The notes under the pieces were generated by a model. It was not told the DNA's origin, searched no databases, and saw only the letters and a list, made by a program, of their open reading frames with translations. The position numbers and the translations under genes were made by a program. A stretch of 61,563 nucleotides of DNA from a virus. Positions 35,392 through 42,845 of the stretch are shown here, in pieces (position 1 is the first letter of the stretch; every line of letters starts with the position of its first letter). The stretch spans positions 1 through 61,563 of the IMG/VR virus record IMGVR_UViG_3300044678_000872, one strand, 5' to 3'.

Positions 35392-35734
35392 TGAAGAAGA
35401 TTTAAGCGATATCATTTTAAAACTAATAGAAATGGGTGCATTAGAAGTTAGAGGATATGATGATGTAAGCAATCAGTTTATTTATAATCTAACCCCCCAG
35501 TGTCAAGAGTTAATGCCAGAGTTATTTGATGAACACTTTAAGATGATTAATGAACTAGCCTTCAAATTATGGTCAAAGGAACTAATAGAAATGACCTTTG
35601 ATAAAAACGGTATTCCAATGGTTATGCCTAAAGATATAGAACATACAAGATCTATTATGTATACCCTGCCAGATGAAGAAAGATTCTTTCTAGAGAACCT
35701 TATAAATAAGTATGAAAAAGACATGAAAGAATAG
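35384..35734 (+). CDS. small protein after the terminase
   Basis: A 116-residue acidic, helical protein with TTG start overlapping the terminase end. MGALEVRGYDDVSNQFIYNLT near residues 17-37 looks like a wing of a winged helix; LPDEERFFLENLINKYEKD ends it. It is likely part of the packaging or head cluster; role not known. Confidence 0.5.
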   Translation: MSDEEDLSDIILKLIEMGALEVRGYDDVSNQFIYNLTPQCQELMPELFDEHFKMINELAFKLWSKELIEMTFDKNGIPMVMPKDIEHTRSIMYTLPDEERFFLENLINKYEKDMKE

Positions 35735-35743
35735 TGATATAAT
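35735..35743 (+). promoter_or_regulatory. extended -10 promoter with leaderless start
   Basis: TGA-TATAAT ends at 35743; the ATG of the next gene is at 35750, again 7 nt on. No ribosome site and no -35 are seen. Confidence 0.65.
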
Positions 35744-35749
35744 TTTATT

Positions 35750-36652
35750 ATGCCTTACGATATTATAAGAAATGGTCCAGGATGCAATGGCGGCTATGCC
35801 GTTGTAGGACCTTCAGGTGCACTTGGGTGCCATAAAACAAGAGGCTCTGCTATTCAACAACAACGTGCTTTATATGCAGCAGAAGCAGATAGTAAAAAAG
35901 TTGTAAAAGCAGAAGAGTGGGAAGGTAAGCCACTATACGATGAATTGTCAGATGCAGAAAGAATGCTTGCAGATTCATTATTAAAGTTAGCACAAGAGGC
36001 AGGACCTCTTGATAAAGCAGAAGGAATTTGGGTTGGCTATGTAGATGGTGAAAATAATGAAAATAATTCCATAGGAGTAAACTGTGGAAACTGTGCACTA
36101 CATAAATCATCAGTTGCTTGTGCAATATTAGAAATGCCAATTGAAGAAGAAGGTGCCTGCAGATTTGCAGTAATACCAGATGGATATGTCACCGTAGGAA
36201 ACGATAACTCAGATGACATGAACGATGATTTTGATATGTCAAAGGCTTCACTTGCAGATTTAGATTTAAGACCAACAGACTCAATGGCAAACAATGCTCG
36301 TAGAGGTTTAGAATTAAGAAGAAAATTTGGTCGTGGCGGTACAGCAGTTGGAGTTGCTCGTGCTCGTGATCTTATGAATAAAAATAAATTAAGTCCAAGT
36401 ACAGTACTAAGAATGTATTCTTTCTTTTCTCGTCACGAAGTAGACAAGCAAGGTAAAGATTGGAACAACTCAGAAAGACCATCTAATGGAAAAATTGCTT
36501 GGCTTCTATGGGGTGGCGATTCAGGATACGCATGGGCTACATCAAAAAGAAATGCAATTATGAGAATCAGATCACAAAAATCTGATGGTGTTTGGATAGA
36601 TTCTCCATTTAGTTTACAAAAATATATTGACAAAACCGACTTTGAACTGTAG
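35750..36652 (+). CDS. Cys-rich head-associated protein of unknown role
   Basis: A 300-residue protein in three parts. Residues 1-45 (GYAVVGPSGALGCHKTRGSAIQQQRALYAAE) form a module often found in phage head proteins. Residues about 105-145 have NCGNC, ACAI and ACRF, four Cys spaced like a small Fe-S or zinc site. Residues about 180-285 (NNARRGLELRRKFGRG, GVARARDLMNKNKLS, GKIAWLLWGGDSGYAWA) form a second recurrent phage module that I have seen near capsid maturation genes. Leaderless start. It could help head assembly, but its activity is unknown. Confidence 0.5.
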   Translation: MPYDIIRNGPGCNGGYAVVGPSGALGCHKTRGSAIQQQRALYAAEADSKKVVKAEEWEGKPLYDELSDAERMLADSLLKLAQEAGPLDKAEGIWVGYVDGENNENNSIGVNCGNCALHKSSVACAILEMPIEEEGACRFAVIPDGYVTVGNDNSDDMNDDFDMSKASLADLDLRPTDSMANNARRGLELRRKFGRGGTAVGVARARDLMNKNKLSPSTVLRMYSFFSRHEVDKQGKDWNNSERPSNGKIAWLLWGGDSGYAWATSKRNAIMRIRSQKSDGVWIDSPFSLQKYIDKTDFEL

Positions 36653-36676
36653 AATAGAATAGTCGAAAGGTTAGTG

Positions 36677-36817
36677 ATGAATAGTGAAAAATCTGTTGAG
36701 GTTTTACAATCTTTGCTTCAGTATTATCGTGCAAAGTGCTCCCAACTTGAGTATGAGTTTCTTCTCTTCAAAGTTAATACCGAACTTAAACTTAAAGAAT
36801 CAAAAACCAAAGAATAA
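36677..36817 (+). CDS. small coiled-coil protein
   Basis: A 46-residue helical protein (SVEVLQSLLQYYRAK, LEYEFLLFKVN) with a GAAAGG ribosome site 6-7 nt before ATG. A longer frame overlapping it (from 36684) is not the real gene. Likely a phage accessory; no function known. Confidence 0.6.
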   Translation: MNSEKSVEVLQSLLQYYRAKCSQLEYEFLLFKVNTELKLKESKTKE

Positions 36818-36836
36818 AAATAAAGGTAAATCTCAA

Positions 36837-37046
36837 ATGAAAAACTTAATAGATAAAGATAGTGTCAATGTTGCTATAGTAAATGATAAAGCATATTGGG
36901 TACACAACAATACATTCTATACTGCAGTAATAATGGAAAATGGAGAGATAGATGCAGACAATGCATCCCCTGTAGATGTTTTTACCGCTTCTAAAAAAGA
37001 GGCTAAAAATCTTTTAAAGATCCTAGATTCACTTAAAGAAAAATAA
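36837..37046 (+). CDS. small soluble protein, KAYW module
   Basis: A 69-residue protein with NDKAYWVHNNTFYTAVI and an Asp-rich middle. It matches the C-terminal part of the next gene (NKAYWMYNNKLYCGDI), so the two are tandem paralogues. Ribosome site AAAGG. Function unknown. Confidence 0.6.
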   Translation: MKNLIDKDSVNVAIVNDKAYWVHNNTFYTAVIMENGEIDADNASPVDVFTASKKEAKNLLKILDSLKEK

Positions 37047-37051
37047 AATAC

Positions 37052-37324
37052 ATGTATTCTAACCCAATCTATTATGTCCTACTAGGCATATCCTTTATAA
37101 GTTTTTGTAGTTATATTTATAATGTCAGGGAAGCAAAGAAATTAAAAAATATTGAACTTATAGATGTAACAACCATTGACAACAAAGCATATTGGATGTA
37201 TAATAATAAGTTATACTGTGGAGACATTTATAATAACTCTATAAAAGGTAAAAGTGCTATAGAGATAGATACCTTTGGTATGAAGCCAAAAGACGTAGAA
37301 GAAATGGTCAGGAATTTTAAATGA
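37052..37324 (+). CDS. membrane-anchored KAYW-module protein
   Basis: A 90-residue protein: an N-terminal membrane segment (about residues 6-22, YYVLLGISFISFCSYIY) and a soluble module similar to the previous gene. The anchor places the module at the inner face of the host membrane or outside it. Role unknown. ATG follows the last stop by 5 nt and its stop overlaps the next ATG (ATGA). Confidence 0.6.
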   Translation: MYSNPIYYVLLGISFISFCSYIYNVREAKKLKNIELIDVTTIDNKAYWMYNNKLYCGDIYNNSIKGKSAIEIDTFGMKPKDVEEMVRNFK

Positions 37325-37671
37325 TAATAGTTGTAGAGGGAACAAAAGGTTTCTCTGACTATGAAATTTTTATGAGAGCAATGGGCGTTGCTTTATCTAA
37401 TGCAGTTGTGAATAATGAGATTCAAGTATGGTCTGCAGGTCCTCATAAAATAAATAATTTTACTGCAGCATTTTGTAACTCATCTGAAAACTATTTAAAA
37501 CAAAAAGGATTTAAAGTTACTTTTTCAAAAACAAGTCCAGTTTGGATCGCTCAAAACTTGTCTTACGTTAATTACTTTGCTTTTTTCAGTTTACCTAAAG
37601 AATCATTATCCAGACTTGTGCAGCAAGCACAACAAGTAGAAAGTTGCGAAGTTGGAATTTTTAGATATTAG
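37321..37671 (+). CDS. conserved-type phage protein, SLOG-like
   Basis: A 116-residue protein starting with a beta strand and EGTKGFSDYEIFMRAMGVAL, which resembles Rossmann-like nucleotide-binding (SLOG/DprA-type) starts in other actinophages. Remaining beta-alpha alternation fits. What it binds is not visible. Overlaps the next gene by 20 nt. Confidence 0.45.
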   Translation: MIIVVEGTKGFSDYEIFMRAMGVALSNAVVNNEIQVWSAGPHKINNFTAAFCNSSENYLKQKGFKVTFSKTSPVWIAQNLSYVNYFAFFSLPKESLSRLVQQAQQVESCEVGIFRY

Positions 37672-37954
37672 TCTTAACAATTGGTCTATTATAGTATTTT
37701 TCTTTTATGCAATATTTTTAATTTGTATGACCTTAGCAGTTTTTGGGGGTCGTGGAAATAGATTATTGTTTTCGTTTATAGTTATAACTTTTGTACTATA
37801 TAATACAACATTGTTTTTATATGGATTATCAACGTCACAAATAGGTTTTATTCTTATAGTAGTGTTTCAGTTTTTTCTTACCCTTCTTACTTTTATATAT
37901 TTAAATAATGATGTACCAGCACTAGGAGATAAGGGTTTTATTGATGAGGATTAA
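37652..37954 (+). CDS. three-segment membrane protein
   Basis: A 100-residue protein with membrane segments near residues 11-32, 40-58 and 63-83, then an acidic tail (GDKGFIDED). TTG start inside the previous gene. It could be a holin-like or superinfection protein, though it lies outside the lysis region. Confidence 0.5.
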   Translation: MEFLDISLNNWSIIVFFFYAIFLICMTLAVFGGRGNRLLFSFIVITFVLYNTTLFLYGLSTSQIGFILIVVFQFFLTLLTFIYLNNDVPALGDKGFIDED

Positions 37955-38165
37955 TGGTTTTAGTAAGATGGAAAGTATAGTAAAGTCTAATCCAGATCTT
38001 AGTTGGGATAACTGGTGCGTAGTTGTTGAAACAGAAGATGATGGGTACTATACTAAAAACGGAGTGTTTAAAGATAAAAAGTGGAAAAGTCAATATAGAT
38101 TTGAAATGGTGGATTACGGTGTGTGGGAAATTCCAGATAGGTTTCTAACACATGTACAAGTTTAA
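37944..38165 (+). CDS. small protein of unknown function
   Basis: A 73-residue protein, rich in Trp, Tyr and Asp (SWDNWCVVVETEDDGYYTKNG). Start placed at ATG 37944. Overlaps WhiB by 14 nt. No family recognised. Confidence 0.5.
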   Translation: MRINGFSKMESIVKSNPDLSWDNWCVVVETEDDGYYTKNGVFKDKKWKSQYRFEMVDYGVWEIPDRFLTHVQV

Positions 38166-38433
38166 TGATAACGCACAGTGTCTTAATATGGACACAAATT
38201 TATTTTTTGATAAATACGAAGAAGATAAAAATGTATCTGTTGTTGTTGACGCATTGTGCGTTAGGTGTCCAGCACAAAGACAATGCCTTGCCTACGCAGT
38301 CAGTAACCAAGAATGGGGAGTTTGGGGTGGAGTTTATTTTGAGGGTGGAAAGATATCTAAAGAGTTTAATTCTCATAAAACAAAAGAAGACTGGTTTAAT
38401 GTTTGGTCTGGTATTGTAATGGATGCTAACTAA
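38152..38433 (+). CDS. WhiB-like Fe-S transcription factor
   Basis: A 93-residue protein with the four WhiB cysteines (C10, C36, C39, C45; C-x25-C-x2-C-x5-C) that hold a 4Fe-4S cluster, then the GVWGG turn (residues 56-60) that contacts sigma factor, and a short basic C-terminus. WhiB proteins occur only in Actinobacteria and their phages, so this is the best host clue. Phage versions (such as TM4 WhiBTM4) are known to interfere with host WhiB control. Probably redirects host transcription. Confidence 0.88.
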   Translation: MYKFNDNAQCLNMDTNLFFDKYEEDKNVSVVVDALCVRCPAQRQCLAYAVSNQEWGVWGGVYFEGGKISKEFNSHKTKEDWFNVWSGIVMDAN

Positions 38434-38678
38434 TGTATACATCACTAATGAAAAAAGCAGTTCGTTCTTTTAAAGTACCAAAAGATTTTAAGATAGACAT
38501 ACTTGACTATGATACCTTTCTTACGATACAATTTTATGAGAGCCAGTGGAAACATTACACTGACACAGAAAGATTTCAATGCATACAATACTTAAATAAA
38601 GTAAAGGGTGCATTGGAAAATCTAGGGGCAAAGGTTGCATTAGACCCTATCCTAGATGTAAAATATCCGAGCAAGTAG
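38433..38678 (+). CDS. small protein after WhiB
   Basis: An 81-residue protein with a basic start (SLMKKAVRSFKVPKDFK) and aromatic middle. TAATG overlap with WhiB suggests joint expression. Function unknown. Confidence 0.5.
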   Translation: MYTSLMKKAVRSFKVPKDFKIDILDYDTFLTIQFYESQWKHYTDTERFQCIQYLNKVKGALENLGAKVALDPILDVKYPSK

Positions 38679-38698
38679 AATCAGAGAGAGGTAAAAAT

Positions 38699-39100
38699 AT
38701 GCCAGCAATTACAACAATTGTAGGTAATTTAGTTAGAGATCCAGAAGAAAAAAGTTTTGGACCTGACAAGAACGTAACAAACATCCGTGTTGCCTGTACA
38801 GACCGTATGCCAGATGGCAAGGGTGGATGGAAAGATGGAGATACAGCATTTTATAACGTATCTGCATGGAGAAGCCTAGGAAAATATATGGCTTCTTCAC
38901 TAAAAAAGGGCGATAGAGTTATCGTTCAAGGTAAAATCAAATACCATGAATTTAAAAAAAGTGATGGTAGCAATGGTCATGCTTATGAAATTGAAGCATC
39001 TGATCTTGGTATATCCTTAAATGCTAAAACAGCAAAGGGCGGTAGTGAAACAACTACTATCAATACTACATCTAATGAATCAAATCCTTGGGAATCATAA
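38699..39100 (+). CDS. ssb: single-stranded DNA-binding protein
   Basis: A 133-residue OB-fold protein of bacterial SSB type: TIVGNLVRDPEEKSF at the start, VSAWRSLGKYMASSLKKGDRVIVQGKI in the middle, a disordered Thr/Ser/Asn tail and a final NPWES end (acidic tip less developed than in bacteria). It coats exposed DNA during replication and repair. AGAGAGAGG precedes the ATG. Confidence 0.9.
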   Translation: MPAITTIVGNLVRDPEEKSFGPDKNVTNIRVACTDRMPDGKGGWKDGDTAFYNVSAWRSLGKYMASSLKKGDRVIVQGKIKYHEFKKSDGSNGHAYEIEASDLGISLNAKTAKGGSETTTINTTSNESNPWES

Positions 39101-39103
39101 GGC

Positions 39104-39122
39104 TATAATTAGATAGTATAAT
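39104..39122 (+). promoter_or_regulatory. two -10 elements in the ssb-lysis gap
   Basis: TATAAT occurs twice, at 39104-39109 and 39117-39122, 13 nt apart, followed directly by a terminator hairpin. Either could start a short RNA or be attenuated. Confidence 0.4.
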
Positions 39123-39124
39123 TG

Positions 39125-39161
39125 TAGAGGGTAGAGAAATCTGCCCTCTATTTTATTTATT
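39125..39161 (+). terminator. rho-independent terminator / attenuator
   Basis: A stem TAGAGGG-T-AGA with GAAA loop and TCT-G-CCCTCTA, then TTTTATTTATT. It is within 3 nt of the last -10 element and before the AGGAG site of the next gene, so it could act as an attenuator of the lysis region. Confidence 0.8.
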
Positions 39162-39173
39162 AGGAGACAATAA

Positions 39174-39560
39174 ATGGGAATGTATATTCAAGAAAAAGAT
39201 GATAAAGTAAAACAATCATTTAAGCCTAAAAAATGGCAGCCAATGATATTAAATGGAAAAGATGCAATTGTTCCTACAGAAGCAGGTAAATGCTTTTGGG
39301 AAGCACAACTACATTTGACCTTACCTAAAACAGGTAGACCAACATATGTAAAGATGAACTACTCAAGAGACTATAAAGGTAAAAACGATACCACTGGAAC
39401 AAATACATACGCTATTCCAGCAGATGTAGAATCTGTACAGTTTACACTCTCATGGTACTTTAATGCTAAACCAGACACACCAATTTCGTGTATGGTTTAT
39501 CACAATGGATCAACAGACATTGTTTCTGAAATAAGACAATTCAAAGGAATGATATTATAA
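39174..39560 (+). CDS. beta-rich protein in the lysis region
   Basis: A 128-residue protein with a beta-sandwich appearance (ECQLHLTL-like AQLHLTLPKTGRPTYVKMNYSR, SVQFTLSWYFNAKPDTPISCMVYHN). It may be a lectin-like partner of the endolysin, binding the cell wall. AGGAG site, and it ends in TAATG at the peptidase. No catalytic motif. Confidence 0.5.
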   Translation: MGMYIQEKDDKVKQSFKPKKWQPMILNGKDAIVPTEAGKCFWEAQLHLTLPKTGRPTYVKMNYSRDYKGKNDTTGTNTYAIPADVESVQFTLSWYFNAKPDTPISCMVYHNGSTDIVSEIRQFKGMIL

Positions 39561-39949
39561 TGGCATCACCAATTAAAGATGGAAAGATTACAACAGCATA
39601 CAAAAAACTAGGTAAGATGTGGTCGAAAGGCTATCATACTGGGGTCGACTATGCAGTTAAGACAGGAACACCAGTACTTGCAGTTGCAGATGGAAAGATT
39701 GAACCAGCAAGTTGGGGAAAATCTTATGGAACTCAAGCAGTACAAAAAGTTGAAGGCGGATGGGTAATTTATGCACATCTATCAAAACTTGATGTAAAAG
39801 CAGGAGATAAAGTAACCAAGGGTCAACAAATTGGATTAAGTGGAAACACAGGAAACTCTTCTGGACCACACTTACATTTTGAAATGCGTGACAACATTCG
39901 TTGGTCAGCAGGAAAAGATTTAGATCCAACAGCAATTCTTAACTCATAA
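39560..39949 (+). CDS. M23 peptidase endolysin
   Basis: A 129-residue LytM/M23 metallopeptidase: H26 and D30 (YHTGVD), H73 (YAHLSKLD), and H104-x-H106 (GPHLHFE) form the zinc site. It cuts peptide cross-links in the wall. No signal peptide and no wall-binding domain; export would need a holin or the wall-binding role may lie in the neighbour upstream. The smallest possible endolysin form. Confidence 0.88.
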   Translation: MASPIKDGKITTAYKKLGKMWSKGYHTGVDYAVKTGTPVLAVADGKIEPASWGKSYGTQAVQKVEGGWVIYAHLSKLDVKAGDKVTKGQQIGLSGNTGNSSGPHLHFEMRDNIRWSAGKDLDPTAILNS

Positions 39950-39974
39950 TATATTATATTTTTAAATAATAAAG

Positions 39975-39980
39975 TATAAT
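39975..39980 (+). promoter_or_regulatory. -10 element before the secreted repeat protein
   Basis: TATAAT, 36-66 nt before the start of the next gene, no clear -35. Transcription would start near 39987 and include the GGAG site. Confidence 0.4.
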
Positions 39981-40015
39981 GTAAGTAGGCATATATTGCC
40001 TTGGAGTGAAAAGGA

Positions 40016-41413
40016 ATTAATAAAAGAAGACTTAAAATAAGAGCAATGCTTTTAGCACCATTGTTATTAGCATTGTTCTTTTCTTTTGTACCCCAAACTA
40101 ATGCAAACGTAGCACCTTGTGATACTTATCAAGTAAACGGTGGCGATCAAGCATTCTTAATGAATTTAAATACACCTCTTGAATGGGGTGGAACAGTTTA
40201 TACAAATAATATTTATGTAAGTCCAAAAGGAACTATTACATTTGGTGTAGGAGATTATACATTTTGGACTTTCCCACCAAGTCCATCTATATCAATTGGA
40301 TCTTGGGATTACCATGCATTTGCTAATACACCAGGTGCTCAGTGGGATCCTGGTTGGGGTGTAGGAAAAGATTTATATGTAAGATATGGATCAACTGCAA
40401 CATCTATATGTGTTGATTGGAAAGTAATGTTGTGGGGTCAAACAACTGGAGATCCTGTTTATATTAGAATGTTAGCAGAAGTAAATCCAGTTAATTATAC
40501 TTGGACTCCAACTTATCAAGTAAGTTCTAATGCACCAGCAGGTGCAAGATATGGTGCTAGATATGTTCAGAATGGTCAAGTTTTTCCATTAAGTGTTCAA
40601 ACCATTACAGAGCCACCCGCTCCAAGTCCTACGCCAACTCCTACGGAAACTCCTACGCCTACTCCAACACCTACACCAACACCTACTGAAACACCTTCAG
40701 AAAGCCCTACACCTACTCCTACGCCTACAGAAACAGTAGAGCCTAGTCCAGAGCCAACTCCTACAGAAACTCAGAGTCCAAATCCTGATCCAGTTGGTCC
40801 AGGTCCAACTGAAGAACCTGTTGTTGTACCAACTGACGAACCAGTAGAAGAAGTCCAAGAAGAAACGCCAGTGGAAGAAGAACAAGTTTTAGAACCTTCA
40901 CCTGAACCAACTCCTTTAGAAGAAATTATAGCAGTTGAAGAAGAAATGAATAATGCAATTGAAGAACTATTGGTTAATGAAGAAGAAATTACAGATGAAC
41001 AGTTAGAAAACATTGCAGAATTATTAATTCAAAACTATGAAGTAGATGAAGCAATGCCAGTAGCAGATTTAATTGAAGGATTAAATGATGAGCAAACTTT
41101 AGAATTTTTAGAACAATTAGATGAGAATCAAATAATTGAATACCGTGAAGGTGTTGAATTAGAAGCAGGTGTTGCAGTTGTATTTGAACAACTGTCAGAC
41201 CCTGCAGCCTTATTAGGAGAGTTTGTATCAGATCCAGGACAAGTGTTAGAAGCACTTGGACAATTGGGTGCTGATATGACAGAAGAAGAAAGAGAGGACT
41301 CACAAACAGTTGTTGTTGCAACAGTTATTGTGGGTCAATTAATAGGATCTGTAGCAATGTCTTCAAGCATAGTACAGATGAATGCAAGAGCAGAAATAAG
41401 GAGGATAACATGA
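40016..41413 (+). CDS. secreted Pro/Thr-repeat protein with lectin-like domain
   Basis: About 465 residues. From an ATT at 40016 the frame reads [10 protein letters not shown] before the first ATG (40046), giving a complete signal peptide with a basic n-region, then [13 protein letters not shown] and a likely cut after QTNA. GGAGTG lies 7 nt before the ATT, while ATG 40046 has no ribosome site. A beta-rich domain follows (about 35-195 from ATT), then a Thr/Pro repeat region (about 200-255), a Glu-rich region and a C-terminal hydrophobic helix near the end ([17 protein letters not shown]). It may sit in the envelope between membrane and wall. If ATG is used the product is 455 residues. Function unknown. 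Confidence 0.6.
   Translation: MNKRRLKIRAMLLAPLLLALFFSFVPQTNANVAPCDTYQVNGGDQAFLMNLNTPLEWGGTVYTNNIYVSPKGTITFGVGDYTFWTFPPSPSISIGSWDYHAFANTPGAQWDPGWGVGKDLYVRYGSTATSICVDWKVMLWGQTTGDPVYIRMLAEVNPVNYTWTPTYQVSSNAPAGARYGARYVQNGQVFPLSVQTITEPPAPSPTPTPTETPTPTPTPTPTPTETPSESPTPTPTPTETVEPSPEPTPTETQSPNPDPVGPGPTEEPVVVPTDEPVEEVQEETPVEEEQVLEPSPEPTPLEEIIAVEEEMNNAIEELLVNEEEITDEQLENIAELLIQNYEVDEAMPVADLIEGLNDEQTLEFLEQLDENQIIEYREGVELEAGVAVVFEQLSDPAALLGEFVSDPGQVLEALGQLGADMTEEEREDSQTVVVATVIVGQLIGSVAMSSSIVQMNARAEIRRIT
40618..40790 (+). repeat. Pro-Thr-Glu codon repeat
   Basis: Runs of CCT-ACG / CCA-ACA-type codons encode PTPTPTE units. The repeat has no frame break. Such tracts expand and contract easily and form stiff linkers. 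Confidence 0.85.
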
Positions 41414-41895
41414 TAAAGGCAATACTAAAACCTTTTAAGTTTATCTTCAAAGCAGTTAAGTTCGTAGTTATGTTACCCATAAACCTAGTTAAGTTTATTC
41501 TAATCAAGGTTATGGCGGTAATTAAATATGTTCTTAATCTTGTTTGGAAGATACTTAAAGGTATATATAAAGGAATAGTCGTGGTAATTAAAGAAGCAAG
41601 TCAAGTTATTACCTGGATTATTACAAGTATCTGGAATGCAATTAAATGGGTATTTATTAATACCTGGAAATTAATTGTATGGGTATTTGAAAAAGCAGTA
41701 AAGTTAGTTAAATTTATATGGGCATGGCTAGTAGAAGCATTTGTAGAAACATTAAACCAATTGTGGACATTGCTAGGTATGTTCGCAGCATGGCTAGTAC
41801 TTGAAGGTAGTGCAAAAACTATCGTAGGGTATGCAATTATAACTGTCTTAATCGTATGGCTAGTAACTATACGAATAAGGGAAGGAGACGAATAA
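41410..41895 (+). CDS. amphipathic membrane protein of the lysis region
   Basis: A 161-residue protein with repeating hydrophobic-basic helices ([48 protein letters not shown]) and a strong terminal membrane segment (about 135-155). It resembles membrane-disrupting or membrane-coating helices. Could be a holin, spanin-like or pore-helper protein. ATGA overlap with the previous gene. Confidence 0.5.
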   Translation: MIKAILKPFKFIFKAVKFVVMLPINLVKFILIKVMAVIKYVLNLVWKILKGIYKGIVVVIKEASQVITWIITSIWNAIKWVFINTWKLIVWVFEKAVKLVKFIWAWLVEAFVETLNQLWTLLGMFAAWLVLEGSAKTIVGYAIITVLIVWLVTIRIREGDE

Positions 41896-42179
41896 TGGCA
41901 AAAGAAACAAAACTAGATGACGAAAAAGCAATGGGAGCAGTCAGTGGTATTAAAAATATTCTTCTTAGAATAATCGCTGTATTTGCAGCCAATGGGCTTG
42001 GAGTTATTGGTGCTGGTGCAATCATCGGTATCGACACTATGAGTGCAATAATTCTTGCAGGAACTCTAGGTGTTGCTACAGTAGTTGAAAAACTAGCACG
42101 AGGATTCATTGATGATGGAAGACTAAGCATTGATGAAATCAATAGTGCATTTAACTCAGTAGATAAGAAAGCAAATTAA
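41895..42179 (+). CDS. putative holin
   Basis: A 94-residue protein with two membrane segments (about 20-50 and 52-66) and charged ends, the size and shape of class II holins. AAGGAG site. It follows the amphipathic membrane protein and is close to the M23 endolysin, so a lysis role is likely though the order is not fixed. Confidence 0.55.
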   Translation: MAKETKLDDEKAMGAVSGIKNILLRIIAVFAANGLGVIGAGAIIGIDTMSAIILAGTLGVATVVEKLARGFIDDGRLSIDEINSAFNSVDKKAN

Positions 42180-42234
42180 TACTGGGGGGAATCTGGCTTA
42201 GGAGATCTAGGGCTGGAGGTTTTTGGCTGGTGGG

Positions 42235-42263
42235 TTGCCTAAAACACTTTGAAGGGGTATAAT
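42235..42263 (+). promoter_or_regulatory. promoter with leaderless start
   Basis: TTGCCT, 17 nt, TATAAT, then the next ATG 7 nt later (42270). The gap before it (42181-42234) is G-rich with no gene. Confidence 0.65.
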
Positions 42264-42269
42264 TGTACT

Positions 42270-42401
42270 ATGTCAGATTCTAACTATTGTCAAGATTGTA
42301 AAAGATTAAAAGATATTGCTTGTACTTGTGGTATGTCATTTGGGGACAAGATTAAGACTTCCAACGTAAATTGGGCTTCTTGGTCTGATACTAGAAAGTA
42401 A
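42270..42401 (+). CDS. zinc-ribbon microprotein (43 aa), leaderless
   Basis: A 43-residue frame with YCQDC near residue 6 and ACTC near 17, a CxxC-CxC pair. It starts at the predicted transcription start. The match of promoter, ATG and Cys pattern makes it credible. No function known. Confidence 0.6.
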   Translation: MSDSNYCQDCKRLKDIACTCGMSFGDKIKTSNVNWASWSDTRK

Positions 42402-42402
42402 C

Positions 42403-42543
42403 TTGACTTGGGAATTTTTGTTGACAATAGGTATTTTTTCAGGTATGATGGTATTTACAGAACCAGGAATCTACGAGTATTTAAGAAAGAAGAAGTATGT
42501 TAAACGATCCAAAAGCAAAAAGCATACATCAGAGTTTTATTAA
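42403..42543 (+). CDS. possible small membrane protein (46 aa), TTG start
   Basis: A 46-residue frame: a short membrane segment near residues 4-18 (FLLTIGIFSGMMVF) then a basic tail (YLRKKKYVKRSKSKK). It overlaps the next gene by 47 nt and has no ribosome site, so it may not be expressed. It also overlaps the promoter at 42421. Confidence 0.35.
   Translation: MTWEFLLTIGIFSGMMVFTEPGIYEYLRKKKYVKRSKSKKHTSEFY
42421..42449 (+). promoter_or_regulatory. consensus-like promoter
   Basis: TTGACA, 17 nt, TATGAT. Transcription would start near 42456, about 40 nt before the ATG at 42497. Confidence 0.65.
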
Positions 42544-42679
42544 AAAGTTTGGTCAAAGAGTAGATATAGATTATCTTAATACAGAAGATGTAGTTAATTT
42601 CTTTTTACAGTCCTCTGATGAATACGATAGACAAGTGTTACAAAATAGATTAGATAGATATAATGCAAATCAACGCTAG
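42497..42679 (+). CDS. small helical protein
   Basis: A 60-residue protein, LNTEDVVNFFLQSSDEYDRQVLQNRLDRYN near the end, mainly helical. AAGAAG precedes the ATG. Overlaps the zinc-ribbon gene by 17 nt. Unknown role. Confidence 0.5.
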   Translation: MLNDPKAKSIHQSFIKKFGQRVDIDYLNTEDVVNFFLQSSDEYDRQVLQNRLDRYNANQR

Positions 42680-42845
42680 AGGCATTCCTACTAGATGTTG
42701 CCCTATGTGTGGCACCAATATATTTAAAGTTTTAGTTACATTTGACGAAGAATATAATATAGAGCAATATTTATTAGATTCAGAGTGTGCAGAATGTGGA
42801 ACTTTAGTTACAGCCCCAACACCATTAGATTTGGAAACTACATGA
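42663..42845 (+). CDS. zinc-ribbon protein
   Basis: A 60-residue protein with CCPMC near residue 12 and CAEC near 42, a classical zinc ribbon. It ends in ATGA with the next gene. Role unknown; one of several CxxC proteins in the window. Confidence 0.6.
   Translation: MQINARGIPTRCCPMCGTNIFKVLVTFDEEYNIEQYLLDSECAECGTLVTAPTPLDLETT

Noticed and set aside
36684-37046. A 120-aa protein covering both small genes
   Set aside because: The 46-aa frame at 36677 has a proper ribosome site and fills the first part; the second gene starts at 36837 with its own AAAGG.
40697-41321. Minus-strand open frames in the repeat protein
   Set aside because: They are shadows of the Pro/Thr and Glu-rich codon bias of the rightward gene.
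42181-42234. Small RNA or riboswitch in the G-rich gap after the holin
   Set aside because: The segment is G-rich but no convincing stem or known riboswitch core is seen.
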